Source: Candidatus Korarchaeum sp. (GTDB lineage Archaea; Korarchaeota; Korarchaeia; Korarchaeales; Korarchaeaceae). Taken from it: a stretch of DNA of 64,000 bases. The first letter of the stretch is position 1. Each line of letters opens with the position of its first letter. The notes beneath the pieces were generated by a model. It was given only the letters and a program-made list of their open reading frames with translations, ran no database searches and was not told the DNA's origin. This document shows, piece after piece, positions 34,073 to 43,526 of the stretch. Made by a program: the position numbers and the translations under genes. Where the stretch lies: the NCBI GenBank assembly GCA_038888615.1, contig JAWAID010000001.1, positions 682,001 through 746,000 of the forward strand. Reading direction: 5' to 3'.

Positions 34073-35170
34073 TCATTCCCCCAGCCTCGCTGAACTAGAA
34101 ATATAAAAACCTGATCTCGATCTGGCTAGGGAGAGCAGGGGATCTGAGAGGGAGTAGGGCCTCCTCAACCTGAGCTGATCCGGAGTTAGAGATCCCGTGA
34201 GGAACATCGCTAGCTTCAGCTCGAACTTAAACATCCTTATCGTCGAGATGACGCTCTCACTACCTCTAACCGCTGCTAAGAGGAAGGGCCTAGCGGCTCC
34301 CGCCGCCCTCGCCCCGAGGGCTATGCACTTCGCCGCATCCAGACCTGAGCGGACCCCTCCGGAACCTATCACCTTCAGATCGGTTCCCGATGCCTCAATG
34401 ATGGATAGAGGAGTCGGTATTCCCCAATCAGCGAACCTTATAGAGGCTTCCCTCCCGAAAGATCCCTCAGTGGATCTTCTTCCCTCTATGAGGGACCAGC
34501 TAGTCCCTCCTTGGCCAGCGACATCCACGTACTCCACACCAACTCCCCTCAGGGTGAGCGAGAGCTCTCGGGAGATGCCACTGCCCACCTCCTTAACGAT
34601 CACTGGAACATCAAGCTCTCTCACCAAGTCCCTTATCGATACTAATGAGTCTGAGAAGTCTCTATCACCCTCAGGTTGTATCAGTTCCTGAAGAGGATTT
34701 AAGTGTATAGCTATAGCGTCTGCATCTATCATTTCGACAGCCCTCTTAGCGTTATCGATCCCCTCATCCCTCAGGACATGGGATATACCCAGGTTAGCTA
34801 TGACCGGGACATCGTGAGCGATTTCCCTAACTACCCTATACGTTTGGATCAGCGAGCTATCCTTGAGGGCCGCTCTCTGGCTACCGACACCTATAGCTAT
34901 CCTCTCAACGTGAGCAGCCCTAGCTAGGGCCTCGTTTATCGGTAAAGAGCTCTCATGACCTCCTGTCATCCCCTCTATGAGCAGGGGAGCGTTGAGCTCG
35001 TAACCCAGGAACCTCCAGCTCAAGTCTACGTCTTCGAAAGAGCGATCGGGTAGTGCGTTATGCAGTAACCTCACCGAATCGAACCAGCTGAACCTTAGTG
35101 AGAGGTCCACCTCATCTGAGAGGGCTATGCTTATGTGGTCAGCTTTCCTCCCCTTCGTTGGATCGCTCAT
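34073..35170 (-). CDS. fni: isopentenyl-diphosphate delta-isomerase, type 2 (FMN)
   Basis: This converts IPP to DMAPP for archaeal lipid synthesis, using FMN. RKADHISIAL, LLIEGMTGG, IAIGVGSQRAAL, AIHLNPLQELIQPEGDRDF, VIVKEVGSGIS, and the phosphate-binding IGSGGVRSGLDAAKCIALGA are all present. It is 365 aa. Its ATG overlaps the MEMO stop as ATGA. The operon with ribosomal proteins and MEMO is a common archaeal arrangement. Confidence 0.95.
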   Translation of the reverse strand: MSDPTKGRKADHISIALSDEVDLSLRFSWFDSVRLLHNALPDRSFEDVDLSWRFLGYELNAPLLIEGMTGGHESSLPINEALARAAHVERIAIGVGSQRAALKDSSLIQTYRVVREIAHDVPVIANLGISHVLRDEGIDNAKRAVEMIDADAIAIHLNPLQELIQPEGDRDFSDSLVSIRDLVRELDVPVIVKEVGSGISRELSLTLRGVGVEYVDVAGQGGTSWSLIEGRRSTEGSFGREASIRFADWGIPTPLSIIEASGTDLKVIGSGGVRSGLDAAKCIALGARAAGAARPFLLAAVRGSESVISTIRMFKFELKLAMFLTGSLTPDQLRLRRPYSLSDPLLSLARSRSGFYISSSARLGE

Positions 35171-36027
35171 CTCCTGAACACCACTGAAGCGTAACCTACG
35201 ACGAAGCTCCTATCGCCACTGGCCTCAGCGCTCGTTGAGTACCTCACTAGCTCCCCTCTCGAGACTCCCTTGAGCCTCGCGAAGGATATTGCTGCTGATG
35301 CGGGCCCAGGCCCGCACATGCTCACATCGAGATCACGCAGCACGTTGAAGAGAGCCCTTACATCCATGCTCAGGATCGCCTCCAGAGCGGCTCTATCTCT
35401 CCTCATGGCTTCCTCCTCAGGCAGGTAGTGGGACATATCTGAGGAGGCTATCAAGACGACGTCCCTTCTCATCCTCTCTGAGGCCAGAGCCACAGCCCTC
35501 CCCAGTTCCACAGATCTCTCGGGCTCCTGAAGGCCCATCACTATGGGGACCATCTTGAACCTGGAGCCGTATATCGCTTGTAGGAACGGTACCTGGACCT
35601 CGACCGAATGCTCCCATGCGTGGGCTAAATCATCGAAGTCCAGCTCCCCGAAGTAATCCGCTATAGCCTCAGCCAGCTCAAAATCAACCTCGATCCTCCC
35701 CAGCGGTGTCTCCCAGAACCTGGATTTGGTCACGGCGAAGGCCGATCCCAGGCCGGTGTGATTGGGACCTACGATCACGAAGCTATCTGGAACGCCGTCT
35801 TGAGCTAGAAGGTTATATACTGAAGCGGCTGTCCTCCCTGAGTAAACATAGCCTGCGTGCGGTGATATGATTGAAGCTATCCTCCTCTCGCCGGTCTCAT
35901 TAGGTGGGGGTATTCCGCTGGCCCCCGAGTCCTTGAAGAGGGATTCTACCATCTTCAGGAGATCGTTACTCCTCGAGGGGTAGAAGGAGCCCGCTACAGC
36001 TGGTCTCCTCACCCCCAAAAGTATCAC
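35167..36027 (-). CDS. MEMO family protein
   Basis: Homologue of eukaryotic MEMO1 and relative of extradiol dioxygenases. RRPAVAGSFYP, ISPHAGYVYSGRTAA, IVGPNHTGLG, HAWEHSVEVQVPFLQ, ASSDMSHYLP and the Cys in SMCGPGPASAAI are the family's conserved positions, including the His and Cys that can bind metal. It is 286 aa from the GTG overlapping the S2 stop; a TTG at 36018 after AAGGTGA is an alternative. Function in archaea is unknown. It is nearly always beside rps2 and fni. Confidence 0.92.
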   Translation of the reverse strand: MILLGVRRPAVAGSFYPSRSNDLLKMVESLFKDSGASGIPPPNETGERRIASIISPHAGYVYSGRTAASVYNLLAQDGVPDSFVIVGPNHTGLGSAFAVTKSRFWETPLGRIEVDFELAEAIADYFGELDFDDLAHAWEHSVEVQVPFLQAIYGSRFKMVPIVMGLQEPERSVELGRAVALASERMRRDVVLIASSDMSHYLPEEEAMRRDRAALEAILSMDVRALFNVLRDLDVSMCGPGPASAAISFARLKGVSRGELVRYSTSAEASGDRSFVVGYASVVFRR

Positions 36028-36677
36028 CTTACTCCCATTATCCTCGTAGCGAAGTCATCGTAGCTCTCAGGGAGATCACCGTCCATAGGGATGGCCTTCC
36101 TCTGCCTCAGGACCTCCCTAGTCAGGAGCCAGTAGACGAGGGCTAGGGACCTCCTTCCCTTGTTGTTAGCAGGTATCGCCAGGTCTATGTTCTCCAGCAT
36201 GCTATCCGCATCGACTAGAGCTACTACGGGGATCCCCATCTTAACCGACTCGATGTGGATCTGCCTATCGACTCTGGGGTCCGATAGGAGCACCACATCG
36301 GGTTCGAGGTGAAGGGGGGCTTGAGGGTTCGTTAGGGTTCCGGGGAGTATCCTCCCAGTTATGTGCATGGCTCCTGTGTACTCAGCGAACTTCCTGACTG
36401 GCTTGAATCCGTATATCCTAGCTGAGACAGCTAGAACCCTCTCAGGGTCGAACCTAGCTAGGAACTTCCCAGCGATCCTGATCCTCTTGTCTATCTCCCT
36501 TATATCGATTATGCAGAGGCCGTCAGGTCTCACCCTGTATATGAACTTCTCCATGTCCTTGGTCCTTATCCCAGTCCCCACGTGAACTCCGGAGAGGAGG
36601 TACTTCTGCTTAGGTACTAGAAGATCCTTATCCTCAACAGGAGGGACGTTAGCTAGGCTCGTCTCATCGTAGCTCAT
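36024..36677 (-). CDS. rps2: 30S ribosomal protein S2
   Basis: Small-subunit protein of the archaeal uS2 type. LLSGVHVGTGIRTKDMEKFIYRVRPDGLCIIDI, GRILPGTLTNPQ, EPDVVLLSDPRVDRQ and VALVDADSMLENIDLAIPANNKGRRSLALVYWLL are family hallmarks. It is 217 aa from the ATG at 36677, which follows GAGGTGATCGC; the longer TTG frame is not needed. Part of the RpoN-S2-MEMO-Fni-L7Ae operon. Confidence 0.97.
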   Translation of the reverse strand: MSYDETSLANVPPVEDKDLLVPKQKYLLSGVHVGTGIRTKDMEKFIYRVRPDGLCIIDIREIDKRIRIAGKFLARFDPERVLAVSARIYGFKPVRKFAEYTGAMHITGRILPGTLTNPQAPLHLEPDVVLLSDPRVDRQIHIESVKMGIPVVALVDADSMLENIDLAIPANNKGRRSLALVYWLLTREVLRQRKAIPMDGDLPESYDDFATRIMGVR

Positions 36678-36681
36678 GCGA

Positions 36682-36885
36682 TCACCTCTCAATCAAGGGC
36701 GAGAAGGATAGCTCGAGGTCAGCTAGCTCTATGTGGGATAGGAACATCCTCCTGCAGCAATACCTAGTTATATTCATCGAGTCCAGCACCCTCCCTGGCT
36801 CTTCTCCGGATATGACCCTCCTCGAGAACTCCTCCCACTTGTCCCCTATCACGCTACCGCAGGTGAAGCACCTCACTGGGAACAT
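36682..36885 (-). CDS. rpoN: DNA-directed RNA polymerase subunit N (Rpb10)
   Basis: A small zinc-bundle subunit of RNA polymerase. [20 protein letters not shown] and the paired [14 protein letters not shown] are diagnostic. It is 67 aa from the ATG at 36885 after GAGGTAAG. The TATA box is GATAATTTAATAAC on this strand (36917-36930). It leads the operon. Confidence 0.97.
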   Translation of the reverse strand: MFPVRCFTCGSVIGDKWEEFSRRVISGEEPGRVLDSMNITRYCCRRMFLSHIELADLELSFSPLIER

Positions 36886-36962
36886 ACGCTTACCTCGCGG
36901 CCAAGCGCCAGACTGAGTTATTAAATTATCTCGACCCATTACCCTGAGGAAGGTGGTAGACC

Positions 36963-37964
36963 ATGACTTTCGAACTTTGGGTGGAGAAGTACAGACCTAA
37001 GACTCTCGACGATATCGTAGGTCAGGATGACATAGTAAGGGCCCTGAAGGGTTTCGTGGAGAGGAGATCCATGCCCCACCTACTGTTCGCCGGGCCAGCT
37101 GGTACGGGGAAGACCACCACCGCCCTAGCGTTAGCCAACGACATCTACGGGTCGGAGGAGCTCGTCACCTCCAACTACCTGGAGCTGAACGCGAGTGATG
37201 AGAGGGGGATAGACACGATAAGGACTAAGATAAAGGACTTCGCTAAGACAGCTCCATTCGGAAACGTTCCATTCAAGATAATACATCTAGATGAGGCTGA
37301 TAATCTGACTGCAGACGCTCAACAAGCTTTAAGGAGGATAATGGAGATGTACTCGGCTACTACAAGGTTCATATTCGCCTGCAACTACTCATCTAAGATA
37401 ATAGAGCCGATACAGTCTAGGTGCGCTGTCTTCAGGTTCGGCCCAATCCCTGAGGAGGCCGTGAAGGGGAGGCTCATCATGATAGCTGAGAGGGAGGGCG
37501 TGGATTACACGGATGACGGGATATCCGCTATAATATACGTGGCTGAGGGGGACCTGAGGAGGGCCATAAACCTGCTCCAGACGGCCTCAGCTATGGCCAG
37601 CAAGGTCGACTCGAAGGTGGTCTACAGGGTGGCTGGGCTAGCTCACCCCGAGGAGGTCAGGGCGATGATAAGCTCGGCCCTCAAGGGGAAGTTCCTATCG
37701 GCTAGGGAGGCCCTGAGGAACCTGATGATAAACTACGGGATGTCGGCCCAGGACGTCATAAGGCAGTTGAATAGGGAGATAATGGCGAGTAAGACGATAC
37801 CTGAAAGGGAGAAAGCTAAACTAATGATATTCTTGAGTGAGGTAGACTTCAGAGTGACTGAAGGAGCTCATGGGGATGTCCAGCTCGCTGCGATGTTAGC
37901 TAAGCTGGTTGAGGTTGGTGAGTCGCATGAGAGAGGTTCCCTGGGTGGAGAAGTACAGACCTAG
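36963..37964 (+). CDS. rfcS: replication factor C small subunit
   Basis: AAA+ subunit of the sliding-clamp loader. It has [16 protein letters not shown], Walker [30 protein letters not shown], Walker [28 protein letters not shown] (SRC sensor) and the C-terminal collar. It is 333 aa with no intein. GAAGGTGGT precedes the ATG. Overlaps the start of rfcL by 38 bp. Confidence 0.97.
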   Translation: MTFELWVEKYRPKTLDDIVGQDDIVRALKGFVERRSMPHLLFAGPAGTGKTTTALALANDIYGSEELVTSNYLELNASDERGIDTIRTKIKDFAKTAPFGNVPFKIIHLDEADNLTADAQQALRRIMEMYSATTRFIFACNYSSKIIEPIQSRCAVFRFGPIPEEAVKGRLIMIAEREGVDYTDDGISAIIYVAEGDLRRAINLLQTASAMASKVDSKVVYRVAGLAHPEEVRAMISSALKGKFLSAREALRNLMINYGMSAQDVIRQLNREIMASKTIPEREKAKLMIFLSEVDFRVTEGAHGDVQLAAMLAKLVEVGESHERGSLGGEVQT

Positions 37965-39165
37965 GACTTTGGATGGGATAAAGGGGCAGAAGGAAGCTGT
38001 AGAGGAGATAAGGAAATGGATTGAAGATGTGAAAGGGGGGAAGAGGGTAAAGCCACTGCTCATAGTGGGTCCACCTGGTTCCGGGAAGACATCCGCAGCC
38101 CACGCCATAGCTAACGAGTTGGGCTACGATGCCGTGGAGGTGAACGCGAGTGATCTGAGGGACAGGGAGCATTTGCAGTACATAGTTGAGAGCTCTAACG
38201 CTGTTAGCTTGCTCACCGGGAGCAGGAGACTCATCATACTGGATGAGATAGATGCCCTCCCGAGCGAGGGCTACGCCATAGTCTCCCTAGTGAGGGAGCT
38301 CATGGCTAGGGTCCCGATCGTGATGACCGCAAACGATCCCTATGAGAGGCACCTTTACGAGATAAGGTCCCTCTCCACGATGGTGAGGTTCTCCAGGGTG
38401 AGGTGGCAGACGGTGGTGAGCGTCCTGAGGGAGATATGCAGGAGGGAGGGGCTGAGCGTCCCCGAGGAGGCCCTAGTTAGGATAGCTAAGTCGAGTCAGG
38501 GGGACCTGAGAGCCGCCATAAACGATCTAGAGGGGTTTGCTAAGGGCTCATTCGACTTACTGAAGTACTTGGGTGATAAGTACGGGAAGAGAGACGTGGA
38601 GACCGATGTCTTCAAGGTGCTGAGCGCTATATTCTACGGGGAGAACTGCTACCCGGCTTACCTCTCATCCCTGAACTTGGACATGGATCCAGATATGCTC
38701 TTCAGGTGGATCGAGGGGAACGTGGCTCACGTCTACAAGGGGGCTTCCCTAGCCAGGGCTTACGAGATGCTCTCCTTAGCCGATGTCATGAGGGGGAGGA
38801 TAGTGAGGACGAACAACTGGAGGTTCCTAGCCTACTTCACCCAACTGATGACCTTCGGGGTGTGCGTCGCTAAGGAGGGGAAGCCCGAGGGGGAGAGGTT
38901 CAGGCCCCCGGATCTGATAAAGCAGTTAGCGGCCACTAAGGAGATGAGAGCTAGGACTAAGAGGTTCCTAGCGGACATAGCTAAGAGGATCCACTTATCC
39001 ACAGCTTCCGTTAGGATGGAGATCGTCCCAATACTGATAGCTGATGCTAAAGCTAAGGGGAAACTCTTGAGAAGCCTGGAAAGGGAGCTGGGGATAAGGG
39101 AGAGCGAGATGAAGGAGATATTAGCTGATCTGGAGGAGATATATAAGCTAGAAGCCGGGGGGTAG
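37927..39165 (+). CDS. rfcL: replication factor C large subunit
   Basis: Large subunit of the clamp loader. [21 protein letters not shown], Walker A GPPGSGKTSAAH, VEVNASDLRDREHLQ, Walker B IILDEIDAL, and the RFC1-like C-terminal collar with a basic, helical end. There is no SRC motif (TMVRFSRV instead), normal for RfcL. It is 412 aa from the ATG at 37927 after GGTTGGTGAG. Its end overlaps the convergent orc1 gene by 18 bp. Confidence 0.95.
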   Translation: MREVPWVEKYRPRTLDGIKGQKEAVEEIRKWIEDVKGGKRVKPLLIVGPPGSGKTSAAHAIANELGYDAVEVNASDLRDREHLQYIVESSNAVSLLTGSRRLIILDEIDALPSEGYAIVSLVRELMARVPIVMTANDPYERHLYEIRSLSTMVRFSRVRWQTVVSVLREICRREGLSVPEEALVRIAKSSQGDLRAAINDLEGFAKGSFDLLKYLGDKYGKRDVETDVFKVLSAIFYGENCYPAYLSSLNLDMDPDMLFRWIEGNVAHVYKGASLARAYEMLSLADVMRGRIVRTNNWRFLAYFTQLMTFGVCVAKEGKPEGERFRPPDLIKQLAATKEMRARTKRFLADIAKRIHLSTASVRMEIVPILIADAKAKGKLLRSLERELGIRESEMKEILADLEEIYKLEAGG

Positions 39166-40269
39166 GGGGCTCAGGTCCTCCCTAAGCATCTCCCTGATCT
39201 TATCGACCAGCTTATCAGCTGGGATGGAACCAAGTGATATCAGCGTCGTCTGACCCCTCATTCCCTCCCCGGATTTCTTCGTATCCAAGAAACCCATGTT
39301 CCTAAGCTCCCTAACCTTCTTCCATATGGCTGTGTACTTGTAAGGGGTTACGCCGATCTCCTCGCAGAGGAGCTTGTACTCCTCGAGTAGATCTCCCATC
39401 CTTATCCAGGACTTACCCGTGGAAGCCAACCTCCTACCGGTAGCCAGTAGGAGGAGCTTATCGTGGACATCGAGAGGTGCTATGGTCTCCTCACTCACCC
39501 CGACGATCCCCACCCTAGCGGCTGCCTCGCTGACGGCATCAGGGGTTATGAGGCTGAGTCCCCTCTCCTCAGAGAGTTTAGCCGCCAGGTAAAGTATCTT
39601 CAAAGCTGTTCTAGCGTTTCCAGTGTGCTTAGATAGATCTACTACCTTCTCTATCACCTCCTCATCGTAGCTACCTTCCTCCAGGGCCTCGCTAGCCCTG
39701 TACCTCACTATATCCCTCAACTGCTCCTCCGTATACCTCTCGAGCGTCATCCTGAGTAGTAGAAAGCTCCTTATCGAGTCGTCCAGGGTGTAGGGAGGTT
39801 CCCACCTGGCTATAGCCATGACGGTCGGGGATCTCGATGCCCCTCCCTCGTGCAACCTGAGCATCGTGTAGACGAGGTAATCACCGTTCCTCACGTAATC
39901 TACCTCATCTAGAACAATGACCAGGAGCTTCTCCTCCCTTGACATCGCCCTCTCGAGGACGAGCGTCATCTCCTCATGGGAGAGCCCCCTCTCCGGTATC
40001 CCGGGGACCAGTGTTGAAGCTACCTTCTGTAGGACGGACGAAGGGGTCCTGTAAGTCCTGCAATTCACGTGAATGACCTCGATGCGTGTGCCCTCAGCCA
40101 GTCTCCTCGTGGAGACCCTGGCCACGGAGGTCTTCCCTATCCCCGGCTCCCCCTTGATCAGGACCAAACCTTCACTCAGATCGGAGCCTGAGGAGAGGGT
40201 TTTGAGGATCAACTCGACCTCCCTCTCCCTGTGAGGTAGCTTACGCGGTGTGTAGGAATCCGAGAACAT
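39148..40269 (-). CDS. cdc6: Orc1/Cdc6 replication initiator
   Basis: Origin-binding AAA+ protein that loads MCM. REREVELILKTL, Walker A GEPGIGKTSVARV, Walker B IVLDEVDYV, sensor-2 GNARTALKILYLAA, and a C-terminal winged helix (EYKLLCEEIGVTPYKYTAIWKKVRELRNMGFL). It is 373 aa. The ATG at 40269 has a TATA-like AATTATTTTTCC on this strand near 40322-40333. It faces the clamp-loader genes. An origin is often next to cdc6 in archaea; see findings. Confidence 0.93.
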   Translation of the reverse strand: MFSDSYTPRKLPHREREVELILKTLSSGSDLSEGLVLIKGEPGIGKTSVARVSTRRLAEGTRIEVIHVNCRTYRTPSSVLQKVASTLVPGIPERGLSHEEMTLVLERAMSREEKLLVIVLDEVDYVRNGDYLVYTMLRLHEGGASRSPTVMAIARWEPPYTLDDSIRSFLLLRMTLERYTEEQLRDIVRYRASEALEEGSYDEEVIEKVVDLSKHTGNARTALKILYLAAKLSEERGLSLITPDAVSEAAARVGIVGVSEETIAPLDVHDKLLLLATGRRLASTGKSWIRMGDLLEEYKLLCEEIGVTPYKYTAIWKKVRELRNMGFLDTKKSGEGMRGQTTLISLGSIPADKLVDKIREMLREDLSPLPPGF

Positions 40270-40368
40270 CCTGGGATCTCTCAGTATGGGTATGGTAACA
40301 CCCAGTAGCGGGGCGGTGGAAAAATAATTCCTTTGCGGTGCTATAGAGTAGGAGGGGGGTGCGTGAAA

Positions 40369-41352
40369 CTATCGCTTCCTCATCGTGAGGTAGAAGGCTA
40401 TCTCGATGGCAACTATTACAGCGGATGCCATCAGGACGATTGCATCAAATCCCACCGGAAGCTTGGGTATCTCATTCGCGAGCTTCAGGGCGTAACTCAT
40501 GTCCTTTCCAACATCATAGGGGGCTCTGGTCGAGAACTTGTAGAAGAGGTCGAATAACTCCCCGACCTTCCCCTTCCCTCCCTCATCCAGGGGCACGAAC
40601 TGCCTCCTGATATCCACTATGCTGCTCCTCAGCGAGCTCAGCATCTCCAGCTCCTCCCTAGTTAGGTTGACGACTCCTATGTGGAACCAGCCGCTGTAAC
40701 CAGCGGATCCCCTGGTATCGACAGCTGGGTTCCTTATCACCCAAGAGGCGACTACCCTCATGCCGTCGGTCGAGTTGATGGTGTAGATGGAATTGGGCGT
40801 CGGTCTCACGAGGGATATCACGTAATCCTTGGGTAGGATGACGGTCACGTTCAGCAGGTCCACTTCCCTCACGTACACCTTGGACAGGTTGCACAGGTCC
40901 TCCCTGGTCGAGTATATGATGCCCTTCCTATCCCTGCTGATCCTCGGAGCGCCTTTCTTAGCATCGAGCTCAGCTATGAGGGTGAGGCTCACTCTCCTGG
41001 TGTAGTTCCCCTCCCTCTCCCTAGATACCTTAGCTTCCATCTTGCTGGGGTAGAACTCGAAGTCCCCCGCTATGAAAGGCCCCTCAACGCTCCTCCTAAC
41101 GTAATCTAGAAAGCCCTGAGTGTAGTTAGCCTCACCCAACTTCGATATCAAGCTATCGATATCCGTTGCCATCATCCCATACCAGCTGTAATTCAGTATG
41201 AGCGTGGCTCTGGACTCGCTTCGGAAGAGGACGGTCAGCTCCGTGAGTATATAGTAGGGCTTATCGGACAGTATATCAGCTGCAGTGACTCCGAGGGGAA
41301 CTGAGGTCAGTAGGATCACTAAGGAGGCCAAAGTCACTCCGGCGCATTTCAT
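40369..41352 (-). CDS. predicted surface protein with C-terminal membrane anchor
   Basis: I do not recognise the family. The 327-aa protein starts with a signal peptide (VTLASLVILLTSVPLGVTA), has a beta-rich domain of ~270 residues with several Asn-x-Ser/Thr sites, and ends in one helix (GFDAIVLMASAVIVAIEIAFYL) plus TMRKR. It is thus an externally exposed, single-anchored protein. The ATG at 41352 follows AAGGTGAT; a longer open frame to 41718 is Ser/Pro-rich antisense to the AAA gene and is rejected. Transcribed divergently from the AAA gene. Confidence 0.75.
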   Translation of the reverse strand: MKCAGVTLASLVILLTSVPLGVTAADILSDKPYYILTELTVLFRSESRATLILNYSWYGMMATDIDSLISKLGEANYTQGFLDYVRRSVEGPFIAGDFEFYPSKMEAKVSREREGNYTRRVSLTLIAELDAKKGAPRISRDRKGIIYSTREDLCNLSKVYVREVDLLNVTVILPKDYVISLVRPTPNSIYTINSTDGMRVVASWVIRNPAVDTRGSAGYSGWFHIGVVNLTREELEMLSSLRSSIVDIRRQFVPLDEGGKGKVGELFDLFYKFSTRAPYDVGKDMSYALKLANEIPKLPVGFDAIVLMASAVIVAIEIAFYLTMRKR

Positions 41353-41453
41353 CGAAATCACCTTCTCCTTAGGACGTATAACATTTTTACTGAAGGGAAG
41401 AGTATATAAACTCGACACGCTCCCGTAAGCGTGGGGAAGGAGAGGGTAAACGG

Positions 41454-42575
41454 ATGCCTGATGAGAGCGACATAAAGGTGATAGAAGCGGGCTATCTGAG
41501 GTGGATGCTGAGAGCGAACCCTTTCGCTTACCTGAGTAGTGAGAGCTTGGAGGAAGTGAGGGATGTTCACGTCGATACCGATGTCGATGAGAGGTTAGCC
41601 GAGCTCCTCCGAGATGTCGTGAGGGGTGAGGGTAAGAGGATAGTGTTCCTGGTCGGGGAGTTCGGGACGGGGAAGACGCATAGGCTGAGGCTAATAGGGG
41701 AGGTGTTGGAGGAGGCATCCACTTTCTACGTTAAGATAGACGTCGATGACTACGCCTCCTCGATCTACAGGATAGCTAACGTCGTCAAGAGCACCCCCAT
41801 TAAGGTGATCAGGAGGAAGCTACCGAAGGACCCCGATGTCCTACTGGGCATGATAAGGGATGAGCTCAACAGCTACGAGGTCTCTGTACTCCTGCTAGAT
41901 GAGGTAGAGAACGTCGTAGTCTTCGGGACTAGAAAGGACGCTGAGCTCTTCTCTAAGGCAATATCCAAGCTATTTCAAGAACTGAGGGAGGGCAGGGCGA
42001 TAGTGATAGGCTGCATACCGCCCGCTTACGATATAATGAAGAGGCTGATAGAGGCGCCTCACGATAAGATCGAGATGAGGAGGCTCAGTCCCGCGGAAGC
42101 CAGTCGTATCCTTAAGAGGAGGTTGGAATACTACAGGACCGTTATGAATAGGGAAGCCAGGGAACTAGGACTCGAAGAACCCTTCACCGAGGACCTAGTG
42201 ATCAAGATGAATGAGATGGCTGAGGGAAACCCGAGGAAGCTCATGAAGATAGCTAGGAACGTTTTAGCTGTCCTCACCAAGGAGTTGAGGGAGAGCGGAA
42301 AGCTGAGCAAGGAGAAGGTCCTTCAGATCGTGAGATCGGCTGACGAGGGTAAGGAGGCCCCTCACGAGGGGGACCATACGGAGGTGGTGGAGGGCATGAG
42401 ACCCGAGTTCTCCCTCTTAAGGCAGAAGTTCCCACCCGGCACTTCTTTCTCCCTGATACAGGCTTCTAAAGTATGGGGACTTAAGCTGACTCAGGCTAAC
42501 GCTCTCCTGAATGAGCTCCTGAGGGAGGGAGTGATCTACAAGACGGAATCCGGGAGGTACTCCTTCAGGAAGTAG
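41454..42575 (+). CDS. AAA+ ATPase with C-terminal winged helix
   Basis: Family not specifically recognised. Walker A is FLVGEFGTGKTHRLRL, Walker B VLLLDEVENVVVFG, with IVIGCIPPAYDIMKR (sensor 1) and EMAEGNPRKLMKIARN (sensor 2-like). The last ~60 residues look like a winged helix (LIQASKVWGLKLTQANALLNELLREGVIYKTES). The layout resembles Orc1/Cdc6 and ExeA-like ATPases. It is 373 aa. AGTATATAAAC (41401-41411) and AAGGAGAGG give it a strong promoter and binding site. A role in DNA metabolism or gene control is inferred only. Confidence 0.75.
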   Translation: MPDESDIKVIEAGYLRWMLRANPFAYLSSESLEEVRDVHVDTDVDERLAELLRDVVRGEGKRIVFLVGEFGTGKTHRLRLIGEVLEEASTFYVKIDVDDYASSIYRIANVVKSTPIKVIRRKLPKDPDVLLGMIRDELNSYEVSVLLLDEVENVVVFGTRKDAELFSKAISKLFQELREGRAIVIGCIPPAYDIMKRLIEAPHDKIEMRRLSPAEASRILKRRLEYYRTVMNREARELGLEEPFTEDLVIKMNEMAEGNPRKLMKIARNVLAVLTKELRESGKLSKEKVLQIVRSADEGKEAPHEGDHTEVVEGMRPEFSLLRQKFPPGTSFSLIQASKVWGLKLTQANALLNELLREGVIYKTESGRYSFRK

Positions 42576-42942
42576 TCCTTTTCGAGGACCTCCTCTCCCT
42601 GGCTAAGTCCCTCAGCACCAACCTCCAGAACTCGAAGATCCCCCTGGATTCTAGCTCATCGAAGGGATCCTCATACGAGAACTCCTGAAGGGCATCTAGG
42701 ATCTTAGGGAGATCCGAGATATCGTAGGAGATCAGCTTCGCCAGTATATCGCTCTCCCCGTACTCACCCCTCCCTATCTCCCGGAGGACCGTGAGCAAGT
42801 GCTCCCTGAGATAAGGATCCTCCAGGTCAGATAACTTGCTCATTAGCTCCTCGATCTCGGTCTTGCTAACGCTACCTCCTGACCTTATCCTCCTTATGAT
42901 CTCCGTTAAGCCGGTGGCTAGCTCCTCCTGAGGACCCATCAT
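42565..42942 (-). CDS. hypothetical helical protein
   Basis: I do not recognise this gene. The 125-aa protein is helical and rich in Glu/Arg/Leu; it has no Cys, no membrane helix and no known motif. The start is a run of TTG-ATG-ATG at 42945-42939, and I use the ATG at 42942. Its 3' end overlaps the convergent AAA gene by 11 bp. Codon use resembles its neighbours. Confidence 0.6.
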   Translation of the reverse strand: MMGPQEELATGLTEIIRRIRSGGSVSKTEIEELMSKLSDLEDPYLREHLLTVLREIGRGEYGESDILAKLISYDISDLPKILDALQEFSYEDPFDELESRGIFEFWRLVLRDLARERRSSKRTTS

Positions 42943-43153
42943 CAAGGCAATCCGTCACGCTTTTTAAAAATCCCTCCCCTCGATCGAGGGGATGAAGTAA
43001 AAGGCCCACCGAGTTTATGAGAGAGGATCTTGAGTACTGACCCCTCAGTTGAAAATGAAGTGGACTGGATGCGGATTACCGTCAATTACCTTGAAGGGAG
43101 ATTCCCCCTCTCACTACGGAAAATTTTATTTAGTGAAGCCCCCACTAAGCTGA

Positions 43154-43226
43154 GGGCCGGTGGTCTAGTGGCTATGACGCCGCCTTGACGAGGCGGAGGC
43201 CGTGGGTTCGAGTCCCACCCGGCCCA
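43154..43226 (+). tRNA. tRNA-Val (GAC)
   Basis: Cloverleaf: acceptor GGGCCGG/CCGGCCC, D-arm from GTGGTCTAGTGG, anticodon stem CCGCC/GGCGG around TTGACGA giving anticodon GAC, and T-arm GTGGG-TTCGAGT-CCCAC. Discriminator A; no CCA encoded; no intron seen. An AAATTTTATTTAG TATA-like element lies about 30 bp upstream. Close relative of the Val(CAC) tRNA at 54.4 kb. Confidence 0.97.
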
Positions 43227-43244
43227 TTAAAAAGCGGTGAGAGG

Positions 43245-43526
43245 ATGGCGAGGTACTCTATCGCTAGGTTAGCGAGCAAACCCGTGATCACTGACCAGGG
43301 GCTGCTGCTGGGCGAGGTCACCGACTTGGTCGTAGATGAGATATCCGGGAAGGTCCTCTCACTGATAATAAGGAGCAACAGGGGAGCTGCTGACGCGCTA
43401 CTCCAGAAGCTCAAGAGGGACAGGAAGGGGAACGTCCTAGTCCCCTACTCCACGGTGAAGTACATAAGGGAGATGATAGTGATAGATGAAAGGCTCCTCA
43501 AGGTCTACATAGCTACGAAGAGCTAG
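43245..43526 (+). CDS. PRC-barrel domain protein
   Basis: A small beta-barrel protein of the PRC type, found in archaea as short proteins of unclear role (RNA- or cell-division-related links reported). VITDQGLLLGEVTDLVVDEISGKVLSLIIRS is the PRC core. It is 93 aa from the ATG at 43245 after GGTGAGAGG, just past the tRNA. The longer ORF into the tRNA is not real. It overlaps the next convergent ORF by 14 bp. Confidence 0.8.
   Translation: MARYSIARLASKPVITDQGLLLGEVTDLVVDEISGKVLSLIIRSNRGAADALLQKLKRDRKGNVLVPYSTVKYIREMIVIDERLLKVYIATKS

Noticed and set aside
31411-39165. Inteins in aIF5B, RfcS or RfcL
   Set aside because: All three have normal length and uninterrupted P-loops.
41353-41718. N-terminal extension of the surface-protein ORF
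   Set aside because: It is Ser/Pro/Arg-rich, runs antisense to the AAA ATPase start, and the ATG at 41352 has both a binding site and a signal peptide.
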